A stretch of DNA of 64,000 nt from Streptosporangium brasiliense (GTDB lineage: Bacteria > Actinomycetota > Actinomycetes > Streptosporangiales > Streptosporangiaceae). Made by a program: the position numbers and the translations under genes. The notes beneath the pieces are model-generated. The model ran no database searches, was not told the DNA's origin, and worked only from the letters and a program-made list of their open reading frames with translations. Below are positions 11,960 to 20,277 of the stretch, piece by piece. The stretch covers positions 4,464,001 to 4,528,000 of the forward strand of contig NZ_JAUSRB010000002.1 of assembly GCF_030811595.1 (NCBI RefSeq). Reading direction: 5' to 3'. The stretch's first letter is position 1; each line of letters opens with the position of its first letter.

Positions 11960-13486
11960 TCAGTCCTGGCGGCGGGCGCCGAACATGATCTCGTCCCAGG
12001 TCGGCACCGACGCGCGCCGTCCCCGGGCCTTCTTCGCCGGCCGTGCCGGGGGCGGTGCCGGCTTCGGCGGCTCCGCGGGCTTCGGCGCCTCGGCAGGCTT
12101 GTCCACCGTAGGTTTGGCGGCTTCGGGCTCCTGCGCCGCGGGCTTGTCCGGCTGCCGCGCCCCTTCCTTGACCGGGCCGGCCGGAGCAGGCCGTTCGTCC
12201 GCGCTGACGCGTGCCGCCGGCACGGCTATCGGGGCCTCCCGGGCCGGTTCCGGGTCGGCCTCGGGCTCCTCGGTGTCGGGCGCCGCCGCGGCCGCCTCGG
12301 GTGCCGTCTCCTGCTCGGCGACCTGCTCCCGGACGGGCTCCGGCGCGGCCGGCTCGGGCGTGGTCTCGGGAACCTCCGCGACGACCGGCTCCGGCCCGGC
12401 GACCGGCTCCTCCACGGCGGCCGGCTCGGGCGCGGCGGCCACCGCCGGCGCTACGGGCTCGGGCTCCGGGAGGCGGGCCGGCGCGGACGCGGCCGGTGCC
12501 GTCCCGGCCGCCGGCTCCGGCCCGGCGGCGCCGGCCGGTGGGGCGGGCTCGACCGGCTCGTGGACGGCGGCTGGCTCGGGCCTCCTGACCGGCTCCGGCG
12601 CCCTGGCCGGTGTGTAACCGGGCTGGTCCGGGGCGCGCAGCGGCGGCACCGAGGACCTCGGCGCCTCGTATCCGGCCGGGAGCGGGGGCATCGGCGGCTG
12701 CACGTAGGCGGCCGGGGACTCGGGCTGCTCGTAGGCGGCCGGAGGCTCGGGCCGCTCGTGGGCCGGCGCGGCCGGGGGCTCGTTGCGCACCACCGAGGGG
12801 AACGAGACCGGCGGCTGGTTCAGCGGCTCGGGCGCCAGCGGCGGCACCGGTGCGAGCTTGGCCACGCGCGGCACGAACGGCGTGACGATGGAGTCCTCGA
12901 CCGGCTCGACGTATTCGCCGGCGGACAGGCGCATGGCCTCGTCGTCGTGCGGCGTGATGTGGCGCCGTCGCGGATCGAAGATCCACTCGGCGTTGCGGCT
13001 GTGACCGTTCCAAACGAAACCGAGCTTGATCCGCCACAGGTTGTCGTCCCTTTTGGCGGAGTCCCAGTCGATCTCGTCGGCGGGCACGCCGCGACGGGTC
13101 AGCCGCTCGGCGACCAGGTCGCCGAGGGTGGGACCGGGAGCGGAGTCGCCCGGCAGCCGCACGGCGCAGCGCTGCGCCTGCTGAGCCATGTACTCACGTT
13201 CCTGGAGCACGGGGCCCTCGAACCACCGCACCCGCTCGACCGGGATGCCCGCCGTGGCGGCGATCTCCTCCGCGGTCTCGCCGGCACGGATCCGGGCCTG
13301 GATCTCCTTGGGGCGCAACGGACTCTCCACTTCGATCTCGTACTGGCCGAGACGGGAGAAGTTGCCGCGGACGGCAGCACGGAGCCGGTCGTCGACGGGC
13401 AGCGTGAACCGGGTCCCCCGGCCGGCTGTCGCCAGCACGAGATAGGTCCCGTCCTCACTCACCGCGACGAGTCGGAGCTCCTGCAT
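11960..13486 (-). CDS. sepH: Septation protein SepH
   Basis: A 508-residue actinobacterial cell-division protein (DUF3071) which in Streptomyces binds FtsZ and stimulates assembly of division rings. The conserved N-terminal domain (1-170) begins MQELRLVAVSEDGTYLVLAT and contains a helix-turn-helix-like segment ETAEEIAATAGIPVERVRW (about 68-88). A long Pro/Ala/Glu-rich linker (about 180-480) follows, then the conserved short tail RRASVPTWDEIMFG. ATG 13486 is preceded by AAGGGA at good spacing. The gene is monocistronic, with a long upstream region that carries a CRP-like site. Confidence 0.93.
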   Translation of the reverse strand: MQELRLVAVSEDGTYLVLATAGRGTRFTLPVDDRLRAAVRGNFSRLGQYEIEVESPLRPKEIQARIRAGETAEEIAATAGIPVERVRWFEGPVLQEREYMAQQAQRCAVRLPGDSAPGPTLGDLVAERLTRRGVPADEIDWDSAKRDDNLWRIKLGFVWNGHSRNAEWIFDPRRRHITPHDDEAMRLSAGEYVEPVEDSIVTPFVPRVAKLAPVPPLAPEPLNQPPVSFPSVVRNEPPAAPAHERPEPPAAYEQPESPAAYVQPPMPPLPAGYEAPRSSVPPLRAPDQPGYTPARAPEPVRRPEPAAVHEPVEPAPPAGAAGPEPAAGTAPAASAPARLPEPEPVAPAVAAAPEPAAVEEPVAGPEPVVAEVPETTPEPAAPEPVREQVAEQETAPEAAAAAPDTEEPEADPEPAREAPIAVPAARVSADERPAPAGPVKEGARQPDKPAAQEPEAAKPTVDKPAEAPKPAEPPKPAPPPARPAKKARGRRASVPTWDEIMFGARRQD

Positions 13487-14062
13487 GCGAGTCCCTTCGT
13501 CGTCGTGCTCAATCTTCCCCCGGACCCTTGAGTCTCTCGCGTGTGCCGGTTGCCTGCCAGCACCGTACCCGGCATGTCCGAACATCGCCTTCCTGGATGG
13601 GGCTCGCAGCGATGTGACGCCGGTCACATTTGCTCCATTCATCTACTTGCAGGCACCGGTGTGGAGCAGCACGTTCAGGGTCCTCGACGGATTCTCCCCA
13701 ATAACGCCGGGTGCCGTTGTGGACTTCGGCCAATAGCCGGGAGATGACATCGGGACCCGCCGGCCGGTCCCCGGGCGGCGTGTCGCGGCCACGGGGGCGT
13801 GGGGCGGGGGTCCGGTGCGGTCCGGGCCGTCACCGTCGCCGGAGGTCATGGCAGCCGGTGTGGCGTGGAGCGGCGGTCGATGTGGACGGCGGGAGAATGT
13901 CATCTCCGGCGTACTCCCTCGGGGTTGGGCGGCGCGGGGCGTCTGCGAATCTGCCTGTCGCACAGGTCACAGGAACAACAGGACACGCGGATGCGTCATT
14001 CTTCGAGGGAGCCTTTACGCACCCCTTTACCGAAAGCTTGTGAGAAGGGACTGATTCGGGGA
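13487..14062. other. Intergenic region upstream of sepH
   Basis: This 576-bp gap holds no convincing gene; the open frames are low-complexity shadows. It contains the sepH ribosome-binding site, a TGTGA-N6-TCACA site at 13613-13628, and the divergent upstream region of the proline-rich membrane protein gene. Confidence 0.6.
13613..13628. promoter_or_regulatory. CRP-like palindrome TGTGA-N6-TCACA
   Basis: TGTGACGCCGGTCACA matches the consensus half-sites of cAMP receptor protein exactly. It lies 127 bp upstream of the sepH start codon. Actinobacterial Crp proteins recognise related GTG-N(6-8)-CAC sites, so this is a candidate operator. Binding is inferred only. Confidence 0.5.
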
Positions 14063-15127
14063 ATGGGCGGCCAGCAGAGATTCGATCTGAGCATGCCGCA
14101 GATCGTGGGGGGCGCTCTGGCCACGATGACGGCGGCGGTGGCCGCATCGTATCTGGGGGTCGCCGGCACGGTGATCGGCGCGGCCGTGATGAGCGTCGGG
14201 AGCACGGTCGGCGGCGCCGTATACACCCACTACCTCAAGCGCACCGGCACCCAGCTCACCTTCCTCAGGGGACACGAGGCCGCCGACGACCCGCCCAGGA
14301 AGGTGGAGGGCGAGGGCGAGCTGGCGACGGCCGCGCGGGCCACGGTGCGGGGCGAGGCGCAGGCCCGGTGGGCCGGTGGGCCGGCCCCGGCGGAGCTGGA
14401 CGCCCCGACCTCGGTGCTCCCGGCCGTCGGCACGGTGGATCCCGACGCCCCGACCTCGCCGTTCCCGGTGAGCAGGCCCGCCTCGGCGGACCCCGACGCC
14501 CCGACCTCGGTGCTCCCGGCCGTCGGCGGCGGCGCGGCGCCGAGCGCCGACGACCTGGACGGCCTCGTCGTGGTGGACGTCGACCCGGCCACGGCCGAAC
14601 TGCCCAGGATCACCGACGGCACCCACGCCGACGGCCCCCGCGTCAGGGTCTGGATGCTGGCGGTGACGGCGGTGGTGACGTTCGCGCTGGGCATGGGGGC
14701 CATCCTGGGGTTCGAGGGGCTCACCGGGCAGCCGGTCTCCAGCACCGTCCGGGGGGAGAAGGGGTCGGGCACCAGCCTCAACCCCGGCGCCGGCAAGCGG
14801 GACAAGAGCCCCGACCGGGTCAAGCACTCCAGGCCGGCCAGCCCGGCGCCGCCGGCGATCCCCGACAGGACCTCCGAGCCGACCGCGACCGCCGACTCCG
14901 GGCAGCCCGAGCGGCCGGGGACGGAGCCGCCCGCCGAGCCCACCCCCTCGCCCACTCCGACCCGCACCCCGACCCCGGAGCCGACCTCCGGTCCCACCCA
15001 GATCGACCCGTCGCCGGAGCCCAGCGACCAGCCGACCGGCCCGCCGCCGAGTGAGCTGCCCCCTCCCGACGAGAGCGGGCCGCAGAGCGAGGGGCCCGAG
15101 GGGCAGAGCGTCCTCGGCGACGGCTGA
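14063..15127 (+). CDS. Proline-rich membrane protein of unknown function
   Basis: A 354-residue protein. After MGGQQRFDLSMPQIVGGALA, a hydrophobic Gly/Ala region (about 10-55) could form two membrane segments. The middle part contains three DAPTS(V/P)(L/F)P repeats. A clear transmembrane helix (about 196-216, MLAVTAVVTFALGMGAILGF) is followed by a Pro/Thr/Ser-rich, probably extracytoplasmic tail of about 120 residues. No enzymatic motif was recognised. The start is chosen for the RBS-like GGGGA just upstream and because residues before it look non-coding. It ends 9 bp from the convergent oxidase gene. Confidence 0.75.
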   Translation: MGGQQRFDLSMPQIVGGALATMTAAVAASYLGVAGTVIGAAVMSVGSTVGGAVYTHYLKRTGTQLTFLRGHEAADDPPRKVEGEGELATAARATVRGEAQARWAGGPAPAELDAPTSVLPAVGTVDPDAPTSPFPVSRPASADPDAPTSVLPAVGGGAAPSADDLDGLVVVDVDPATAELPRITDGTHADGPRVRVWMLAVTAVVTFALGMGAILGFEGLTGQPVSSTVRGEKGSGTSLNPGAGKRDKSPDRVKHSRPASPAPPAIPDRTSEPTATADSGQPERPGTEPPAEPTPSPTPTRTPTPEPTSGPTQIDPSPEPSDQPTGPPPSELPPPDESGPQSEGPEGQSVLGDG

Positions 15128-15136
15128 GGGGCCGTC

Positions 15137-16453
15137 TCAGCCCAGGACGGCGTCCAGATAGTCGTTGGTGAACACGCGCTGCGGGTCCAGCCGGTCCCGC
15201 AGCGTCCGGAAGTCGCCGAACCGGGGATAGACCGTGGCCAGGTAGGCCGCGTCGCGGGTGTGGAGCTTGCCCCAGTGCGGCCGGCCGCCCAGCCGGGTCA
15301 TGATCTCCTCGACGCCCTCGAAGTAGGCCGGGTTCGGCGTCGGCCGGTAGATGTGGCAGGCGATGTAGGCCGAGTCCCTGCCGTAGGCGGTGGACAGCCA
15401 CGCGTCACTGGGCGGGGTGACCCGCACCTCGACCGGGAAGGTGATCTTCCAGTCCCGCCGTTCCACGAGGTCGCGGGTCTCGCGCAGGGCCTGGCCGAGG
15501 CGCTCGCGCGGGATCGCGTACTCCATCTCCAGGAAGCGCACGTCCCGCACGCTCGTGAAGATCTTGTACGAGGTGTCGGTGTGGGTCGAGGCCGACAGCG
15601 CCGCCGCCGAGATCGCGTTGAGCCGGGGGATCGCGCCGGGGAAGCGCCCGCCGATCCCGCACAACGCGCCGAACAGGGTGTTCTCCAGGAACTTGTTGTC
15701 CAGCCAGTGCCTGAAGGCGCCGGGCGGATCGGCCGGCCCCGCGCTCCGGTTGTTCCGCTTGGTCAGGCAGGTGTCGGTGTGCGGCAGCCAGAAGAAGTCC
15801 AGGTGCTCGTTGTCCGAGGTGATCGTGTCGAGCGAGTCGAGGATCCCGGTCAGCGTCATCGGCTGCCGGACGCTGCGCAGCAGGAACGACGGCTCCACCC
15901 GGAAGGTCACCGCGGTCACCACGCCGAGCGCGCCGAGGCCGACCCGGGCGGCGTCGAACAGGTCCTGCTCGCTCACCCCGTCGCGGACCTTCCCCGTGCC
16001 GCCGCGGGTGACCGTGACGACCTCGCCGTCGGCGAGCACCAGCTCCAGCCCGGTCACCTGGTCGGCCAGGCCGCCGACCTCCCGGCCGGTGCCGTGGGTG
16101 CCGGTCTGGATGGCGCCGGCGAGGGTCTGGGCGGTGATGTCGCCCATGTTCGCCAGGGCCAGGCCCATCCGGTCGAGCTCCTCGTTCAGCACGTGGAGCG
16201 GTGTGCCGGCGGCCGCCGTCACCCAGCCGTCGCCGGTCTCGCGGACGCCGGTCAGGGCCTCCGGCCGCAGCAGCAGGCCGTCGGTCAGCGCGACCCCGGT
16301 GAAGGAGTGCCCGGTGCCGACCATCCGCACCCGGCGTCCCGAGGCGGCGGCGTCCCGTACGGCCCGCGCCACCTCCTCCGTCGAGGAGGGCACGCGGACC
16401 TCCTGCGGGGTGGCGGACTGGTTCCCGGCCCAGTTGCGGAATGTCTCGCTCAT
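15137..16453 (-). CDS. FAD-dependent sugar-lactone oxidase (D-arabinono-1,4-lactone oxidase family)
   Basis: A 438-residue flavoprotein of the vanillyl-alcohol-oxidase superfamily. The FAD-binding half (about 1-180) includes RMVGTGHSFTGVALTDGLLL and the conserved GDITAQTLAGAIQTGTHGTG. The C-terminal ALO half carries the hallmark RPHWGKLHT near residue 390 and ends with DPQRVFTNDYL. The family oxidises aldonolactones or alditols at C1 or C2. In actinomycetes the substrate is usually not established, and alditol oxidase activity is an alternative. ATG 16453 has GGAG upstream. Confidence 0.88.
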   Translation of the reverse strand: MSETFRNWAGNQSATPQEVRVPSSTEEVARAVRDAAASGRRVRMVGTGHSFTGVALTDGLLLRPEALTGVRETGDGWVTAAAGTPLHVLNEELDRMGLALANMGDITAQTLAGAIQTGTHGTGREVGGLADQVTGLELVLADGEVVTVTRGGTGKVRDGVSEQDLFDAARVGLGALGVVTAVTFRVEPSFLLRSVRQPMTLTGILDSLDTITSDNEHLDFFWLPHTDTCLTKRNNRSAGPADPPGAFRHWLDNKFLENTLFGALCGIGGRFPGAIPRLNAISAAALSASTHTDTSYKIFTSVRDVRFLEMEYAIPRERLGQALRETRDLVERRDWKITFPVEVRVTPPSDAWLSTAYGRDSAYIACHIYRPTPNPAYFEGVEEIMTRLGGRPHWGKLHTRDAAYLATVYPRFGDFRTLRDRLDPQRVFTNDYLDAVLG

Positions 16454-16564
16454 GCACGCTCCTGCCTGTCGGCGTCATGGAGCACGCATGGTCTGCGCCT
16501 TCGGCCTACGCCGCGGGCACCTGTTCACCCCCGCTCCGCTCGCGAATGTGAACAATACTCATGA

Positions 16565-17755
16565 TTACTGCTGGGGGATAGGGGTCCGCAGCCAGGTGGA
16601 GCCGCCGACGCCGATGATCACGGCGAGTACGGCACAGGCGAAGGAGAACCCGTAGGCGTTGGAGGCGCCGAAGACGTCGGTGAGCCGGCCGCCCGCCCAG
16701 GCGCCGAGCGCCACGCCGAAGCCGACCGCGGTGGAGACCCACGACATGCCCTCGGTGAGCAGGTGGGCCGGGACCAGCCGCTCGACCAGCGCGTAACCGG
16801 TGATGATCGTCGGGGAGATGGCCAGCCCGGCGAGGAACAGCGCCGGGACCATGATCTTGACGTCGCCGATCAGGGCGATCGGGGTCAGCCCGGCGGCGAA
16901 CACCCCGAGGGCGCGGACGAACCGGCGGCGCAGCGAGATCTTCCACTGCCGCGCGCCGTACCAGAGGCCGGAGACCAGGCTCCCGCCGGCGACCGAGGCC
17001 AGCAGCAGCCCCGCGGCGGGCTTGGCCCCCTGCTCCTCGGCGAACGCCACCGTGATCAGGTCCACCGAGCCGAAGACCGCGCCCATCGCCAGGAACACGC
17101 ACGACAGCAGGGCGATCCCGGGGATGGTGATCGGGGTGCCGGAGTGCTTCTCGCCGCGGCGGACCGGCGGCTCGGTGCCGCGCTGCATCGCGAAGGCGAT
17201 CGTGCCCACGACCGTGCAGACCAGGGCGACGATCAGGCCGGCGTAGGGGTTGACCGCGGTGGCCAGGGCGCTGACCAGCGCGGGCCCGGCGACGAAGATG
17301 ACCTCGTCGGCGACCGACTCGAAGGAGAACGCCGCGTGCAGCTTGGCCGACCCGGCCAGCAGGTGCGTCCAGCGGGCCCGCACGAGCGAGCCGAGCGACA
17401 CCGCGCTCGCGCCGGCCACGACACCGGCGGCGAACAGGCTCCAGACGGGCGCCTGGAGCTCGGCGCAGAGCATCAGGCCCGCCAGCGCGGCGCCGTGGGC
17501 CAGGGTGAACGGGACGATTACCCTGGCCTGGCCGAACCTGTCCACCAGCCGTCCGGTCAGGGGCGCGGCGACGGCGTAGGAGACGTTGACGGTGGCCGCG
17601 ACCGCGCCTGCCATGGCGAAGGAGTCGGTGAGAGCCTCGATGAGCATGACGATGCCGATGCCGAGCATCGACATCGGCATCCGCCCGAGGAACCCGGCGA
17701 TGACGAAACCCTTGACGCCGGGCGTGCTGAACAGCCCCCGGTACGGCCCGACCAC
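16565..17755 (-). CDS. MFS transporter
   Basis: A 396-residue major facilitator superfamily permease with about 12 hydrophobic segments. The loop between helices 2 and 3 reads GRLVDRFGQARVI, matching the MFS motif A. GTG 17755 is chosen because GAGGGGGAG lies 6 nt upstream and the protein then starts at the first cytoplasmic residues (VVGPYRGLFSTPGVKGF). It is divergent from the transglycosylase gene. The substrate is unknown; a drug or metabolite efflux role is most likely. Confidence 0.85.
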   Translation of the reverse strand: MVGPYRGLFSTPGVKGFVIAGFLGRMPMSMLGIGIVMLIEALTDSFAMAGAVAATVNVSYAVAAPLTGRLVDRFGQARVIVPFTLAHGAALAGLMLCAELQAPVWSLFAAGVVAGASAVSLGSLVRARWTHLLAGSAKLHAAFSFESVADEVIFVAGPALVSALATAVNPYAGLIVALVCTVVGTIAFAMQRGTEPPVRRGEKHSGTPITIPGIALLSCVFLAMGAVFGSVDLITVAFAEEQGAKPAAGLLLASVAGGSLVSGLWYGARQWKISLRRRFVRALGVFAAGLTPIALIGDVKIMVPALFLAGLAISPTIITGYALVERLVPAHLLTEGMSWVSTAVGFGVALGAWAGGRLTDVFGASNAYGFSFACAVLAVIIGVGGSTWLRTPIPQQ

Positions 17756-17872
17756 TGACAGCTCCCCCTCGCGCGCTTCCGGCGTAGATCGTAGCGACCA
17801 TTTCCTACCGGACCGCCACCCGGCAAGCCATTTTCCGCGCAATGGCACACATCATGGCTTCTTGGAGCTAAC

Positions 17873-19141
17873 GTGAGCGCGGTGTCGCATCTTCCCCGGT
17901 TGTGGGCGTTCGTCACGGTGCTGGCCGTGGTCGCCGCGCTCGCGGTCGTCGGCGGCGCGGTGTTCGTCGCCACCCGACCCACCGACTCCCTCAGCGCCGC
18001 CGCCGCCGAGTCCGACGTCCGGGACCTGGCCGGGATCGTCCCGCTGGCCAGTCCTCCGGCCTCCGGGACGGCCGCGCCGGCCACCCCTCCGGCGGTCGGC
18101 CCGACCCCGGCCGCCTCGGCCACCGGCGGTCCCGGGATCACCCTGACCCCGCCCCGGCTGCTGGTGATCTCCCAGTCGACCCTGCCCCAGCAGACCAAGG
18201 AGGACATCTCGCAGCTCAAGCACGTCCAGAAGATCGACTCCTTCGACGGCGGGGCGGTGAAGGTGTCCGGGGCCGGGCTCAACCTGCTCGCGGTCGACCC
18301 CGCCCGGTTCCGCGCCTGGGCACCGAAGGCCGTGGCCCAGCAGCCCGCGGTGTGGAGCGCGCTGGCCAAGGGCGAGTTCGTCGCCGACAGCTCGGCGGTG
18401 CGTCGCCTCGGGCTGGTCCTCGGCTCGCACTACCAGGTGGACGGCGGCCCCCTGCTCCGGGTCGCGGCCTCCGCCTCCTTCGGCCTGCCCGGCGTGGACG
18501 GCCTGGTGGGCGCCGAGACCGGGCGGCGGCTCGGGCTGCTGCCGGGCGTGGCGCTGCTGGTGCACGGGCCGGAGAAGGCGGCGGCGGCCCTCAACGCCGG
18601 GGTGCGCAAGCTGCTGAGCTCGGGCGCGCAGGTGATCACCGTGGGCGGCGGCCGTACGGTCCGGACCGCCACCGGGAAGACCACCGCCGACAGGACCACG
18701 GGCAAGGCCAAGGACAGGACCGCCGAGCGGCCGCGGGCGGCCCGGAAGGTGGCGGTCGGTCGGCCCGGCAGCTATCTGGAGCTGTACCGCAGGTCGGCCA
18801 CCGTCTGCCCGGGTCTCTCCTGGACGGTGCTGGCCGCGATCGGTCAGGTGGAGAGCTCGCACGGGCGCAACAACGGGCCGTCCTCGGCGGGCGCCCAGGG
18901 GCCGATGCAGTTCATGCCCGCCACCTGGAAGGCCTACGGCGTCGACGGTGACGGCGACGGCGTCGCCGACATCTGGAGCCCCTACGACGCCGTCCCCTCG
19001 GCGGCCAACTACCTGTGCGCCAACGGCGCGGGGCAGGGCGGCAAGAAGTTGGAGAAGGCCATCTGGTTCTACAACCACTCCTGGTCGTACGTCAGCAAGG
19101 TCATGTCCGTCTCGCGGGGCTACGCCGCCGCCTACCCGTGA
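17873..19141 (+). CDS. Membrane-anchored lytic transglycosylase
   Basis: A 422-residue cell-wall enzyme. One N-terminal transmembrane anchor (about 9-33, AFVTVLAVVAALAVVGGAVF) is followed by a variable extracytoplasmic region and a C-terminal SLT domain (about 295-422). The catalytic Glu is in IGQVESSHGRN (about residue 327), followed by AGAQGPMQFMPATWKAYG, a classic SLT signature, and WSPYDAVPSAANYLC. It should cleave peptidoglycan glycan strands with 1,6-anhydro product formation. GTG 17873 has GGAG 5 nt upstream. Confidence 0.9.
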   Translation: MSAVSHLPRLWAFVTVLAVVAALAVVGGAVFVATRPTDSLSAAAAESDVRDLAGIVPLASPPASGTAAPATPPAVGPTPAASATGGPGITLTPPRLLVISQSTLPQQTKEDISQLKHVQKIDSFDGGAVKVSGAGLNLLAVDPARFRAWAPKAVAQQPAVWSALAKGEFVADSSAVRRLGLVLGSHYQVDGGPLLRVAASASFGLPGVDGLVGAETGRRLGLLPGVALLVHGPEKAAAALNAGVRKLLSSGAQVITVGGGRTVRTATGKTTADRTTGKAKDRTAERPRAARKVAVGRPGSYLELYRRSATVCPGLSWTVLAAIGQVESSHGRNNGPSSAGAQGPMQFMPATWKAYGVDGDGDGVADIWSPYDAVPSAANYLCANGAGQGGKKLEKAIWFYNHSWSYVSKVMSVSRGYAAAYP

Positions 19142-19199
19142 CGGAGCGGGGCCACGCCGCCGCCCGCCCCGGACGGATCAGTCCCCTGCCCGGGACGGA

Positions 19200-20171
19200 T
19201 CAGCCCCGGCGGCGGGGCGGGGCGGGGCAGCAGGTGGCCGCGCAGGCGGCCGGCTCCGGCTCGGCCAGCAGCTCCCCGATCATCGAGACGAACCGGGGGT
19301 GGGTGCCCGCGGTGGCGGCCCTGGCCAGCGGGAGGCCCAGCTCGGCGGCCAGCTCCGCGGCCTCCACGTCGAGGTCGTAGACCACCTCCATGTGGTCGGA
19401 GACGAACCCGATCGGCACCAGCACCACCGCGGGGGCGTCGATCTCGCGCAGGTGGTCGCAGACGTCGGGCTCCAGCCACGGGATGTGCGGGGCGCCGCTG
19501 CGGCTCTGCCAGACCAGGTCCCACGGCCGGTCGCCGCCCAGCTCGGCGCTGATCAGCGAGGCCGTCCGGCGCAGCTGCGCCTCGTACGCCCCGCCGTGCG
19601 GCCCGGCCGTCTGGGCCATCGAGACCGGGATGCTGTGCGCGGTGAAGACCAGGCGCGCGGAGTCGCGGTGCTCGGCCGGCAGCTCCTCCAGAGCCTCACG
19701 GGTGTGGTCCGCCATGGCCGCGACGAAGCCCGGGTGGTCGAAGTAGTGCCGGAGCTTGACGATCTCCGGGGCGTTCTCGACCGCGGCCCTGGCCAGGGAG
19801 ATGTCGTCGATGTACTGCCGGCAGGCCGAGTAGGAGCTGTAGGCGGCGGTGACGAAGGCCGCCGCCCGGCGCACGCCGTCGGCGGCCATCCGGCGGAGCG
19901 TGTCCTCCAGGTAGGGGTGCCAGTTGCGGTTGCCCCAGTAGACCGGCAGGTCGACGGTCGGCTCGACCGCGGCGATCAGGTCGCGGCACTGCTGGTTGAT
20001 CGGGCTCGCCCCGCCGAAGCGCTGGTAGTGCGCCTCGACCTCCAGCAGCCGCTCGCGCGGGATCCCCCGGCCCCGCACCACGTTCTCCAGAAACGGCATC
20101 ACGTCGTCGGGCTTCTCCGGCCCTCCGAACGAGACGACGAGCAACGCGTCGTAAGTCCCCATGGCATTCAT
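19200..20171 (-). CDS. hemH: Ferrochelatase (coproporphyrin ferrochelatase type)
   Basis: A 323-residue enzyme inserting Fe2+ into the porphyrin ring; in actinobacteria this is the coproporphyrin-dependent heme pathway (CpfC). Family motifs include [20 protein letters not shown], the catalytic His in [12 protein letters not shown] (about 176) and [17 protein letters not shown]. The Cys in [10 protein letters not shown] together with the C-terminal cluster CAATCC fits the [2Fe-2S]-binding cysteines known from the mycobacterial enzyme. Start is uncertain: ATG 20171 or ATG 20162, with no strong RBS at either. Confidence 0.92.
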   Translation of the reverse strand: MNAMGTYDALLVVSFGGPEKPDDVMPFLENVVRGRGIPRERLLEVEAHYQRFGGASPINQQCRDLIAAVEPTVDLPVYWGNRNWHPYLEDTLRRMAADGVRRAAAFVTAAYSSYSACRQYIDDISLARAAVENAPEIVKLRHYFDHPGFVAAMADHTREALEELPAEHRDSARLVFTAHSIPVSMAQTAGPHGGAYEAQLRRTASLISAELGGDRPWDLVWQSRSGAPHIPWLEPDVCDHLREIDAPAVVLVPIGFVSDHMEVVYDLDVEAAELAAELGLPLARAATAGTHPRFVSMIGELLAEPEPAACAATCCPAPPRRRG

Positions 20172-20217
20172 CAAACCGCATTCGGGAGGCTCCTCTCACA
20201 TGGTCGCCCCGGTTGTC

Positions 20218-20243
20218 CGCATCCGGGTGTCGACCCGGATGCG
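20218..20243. promoter_or_regulatory. 11-bp inverted repeat in a divergent promoter
   Basis: Arms CGCATCCGGGT (20218-20228) and ACCCGGATGCG (20233-20243) pair perfectly around GTCG. The site lies between the divergent hemH and S9 peptidase genes, 47 bp and 35 bp from their starts, so it could act as an operator for either or both. Confidence 0.5.
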
Positions 20244-20263
20244 CGACCGGGGGTGAGGACCGA

Positions 20264-20271
20264 TGTAAGTT
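20264..20271 (+). promoter_or_regulatory. -10-like TGTAAGTT, leaderless start
   Basis: TGTAAG/TAAGTT lies 6-8 nt before GTG 20278, and there is no good Shine-Dalgarno sequence next to the start. Leaderless transcription is suggested. Confidence 0.35.
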
Positions 20272-20277
20272 CGGGTC

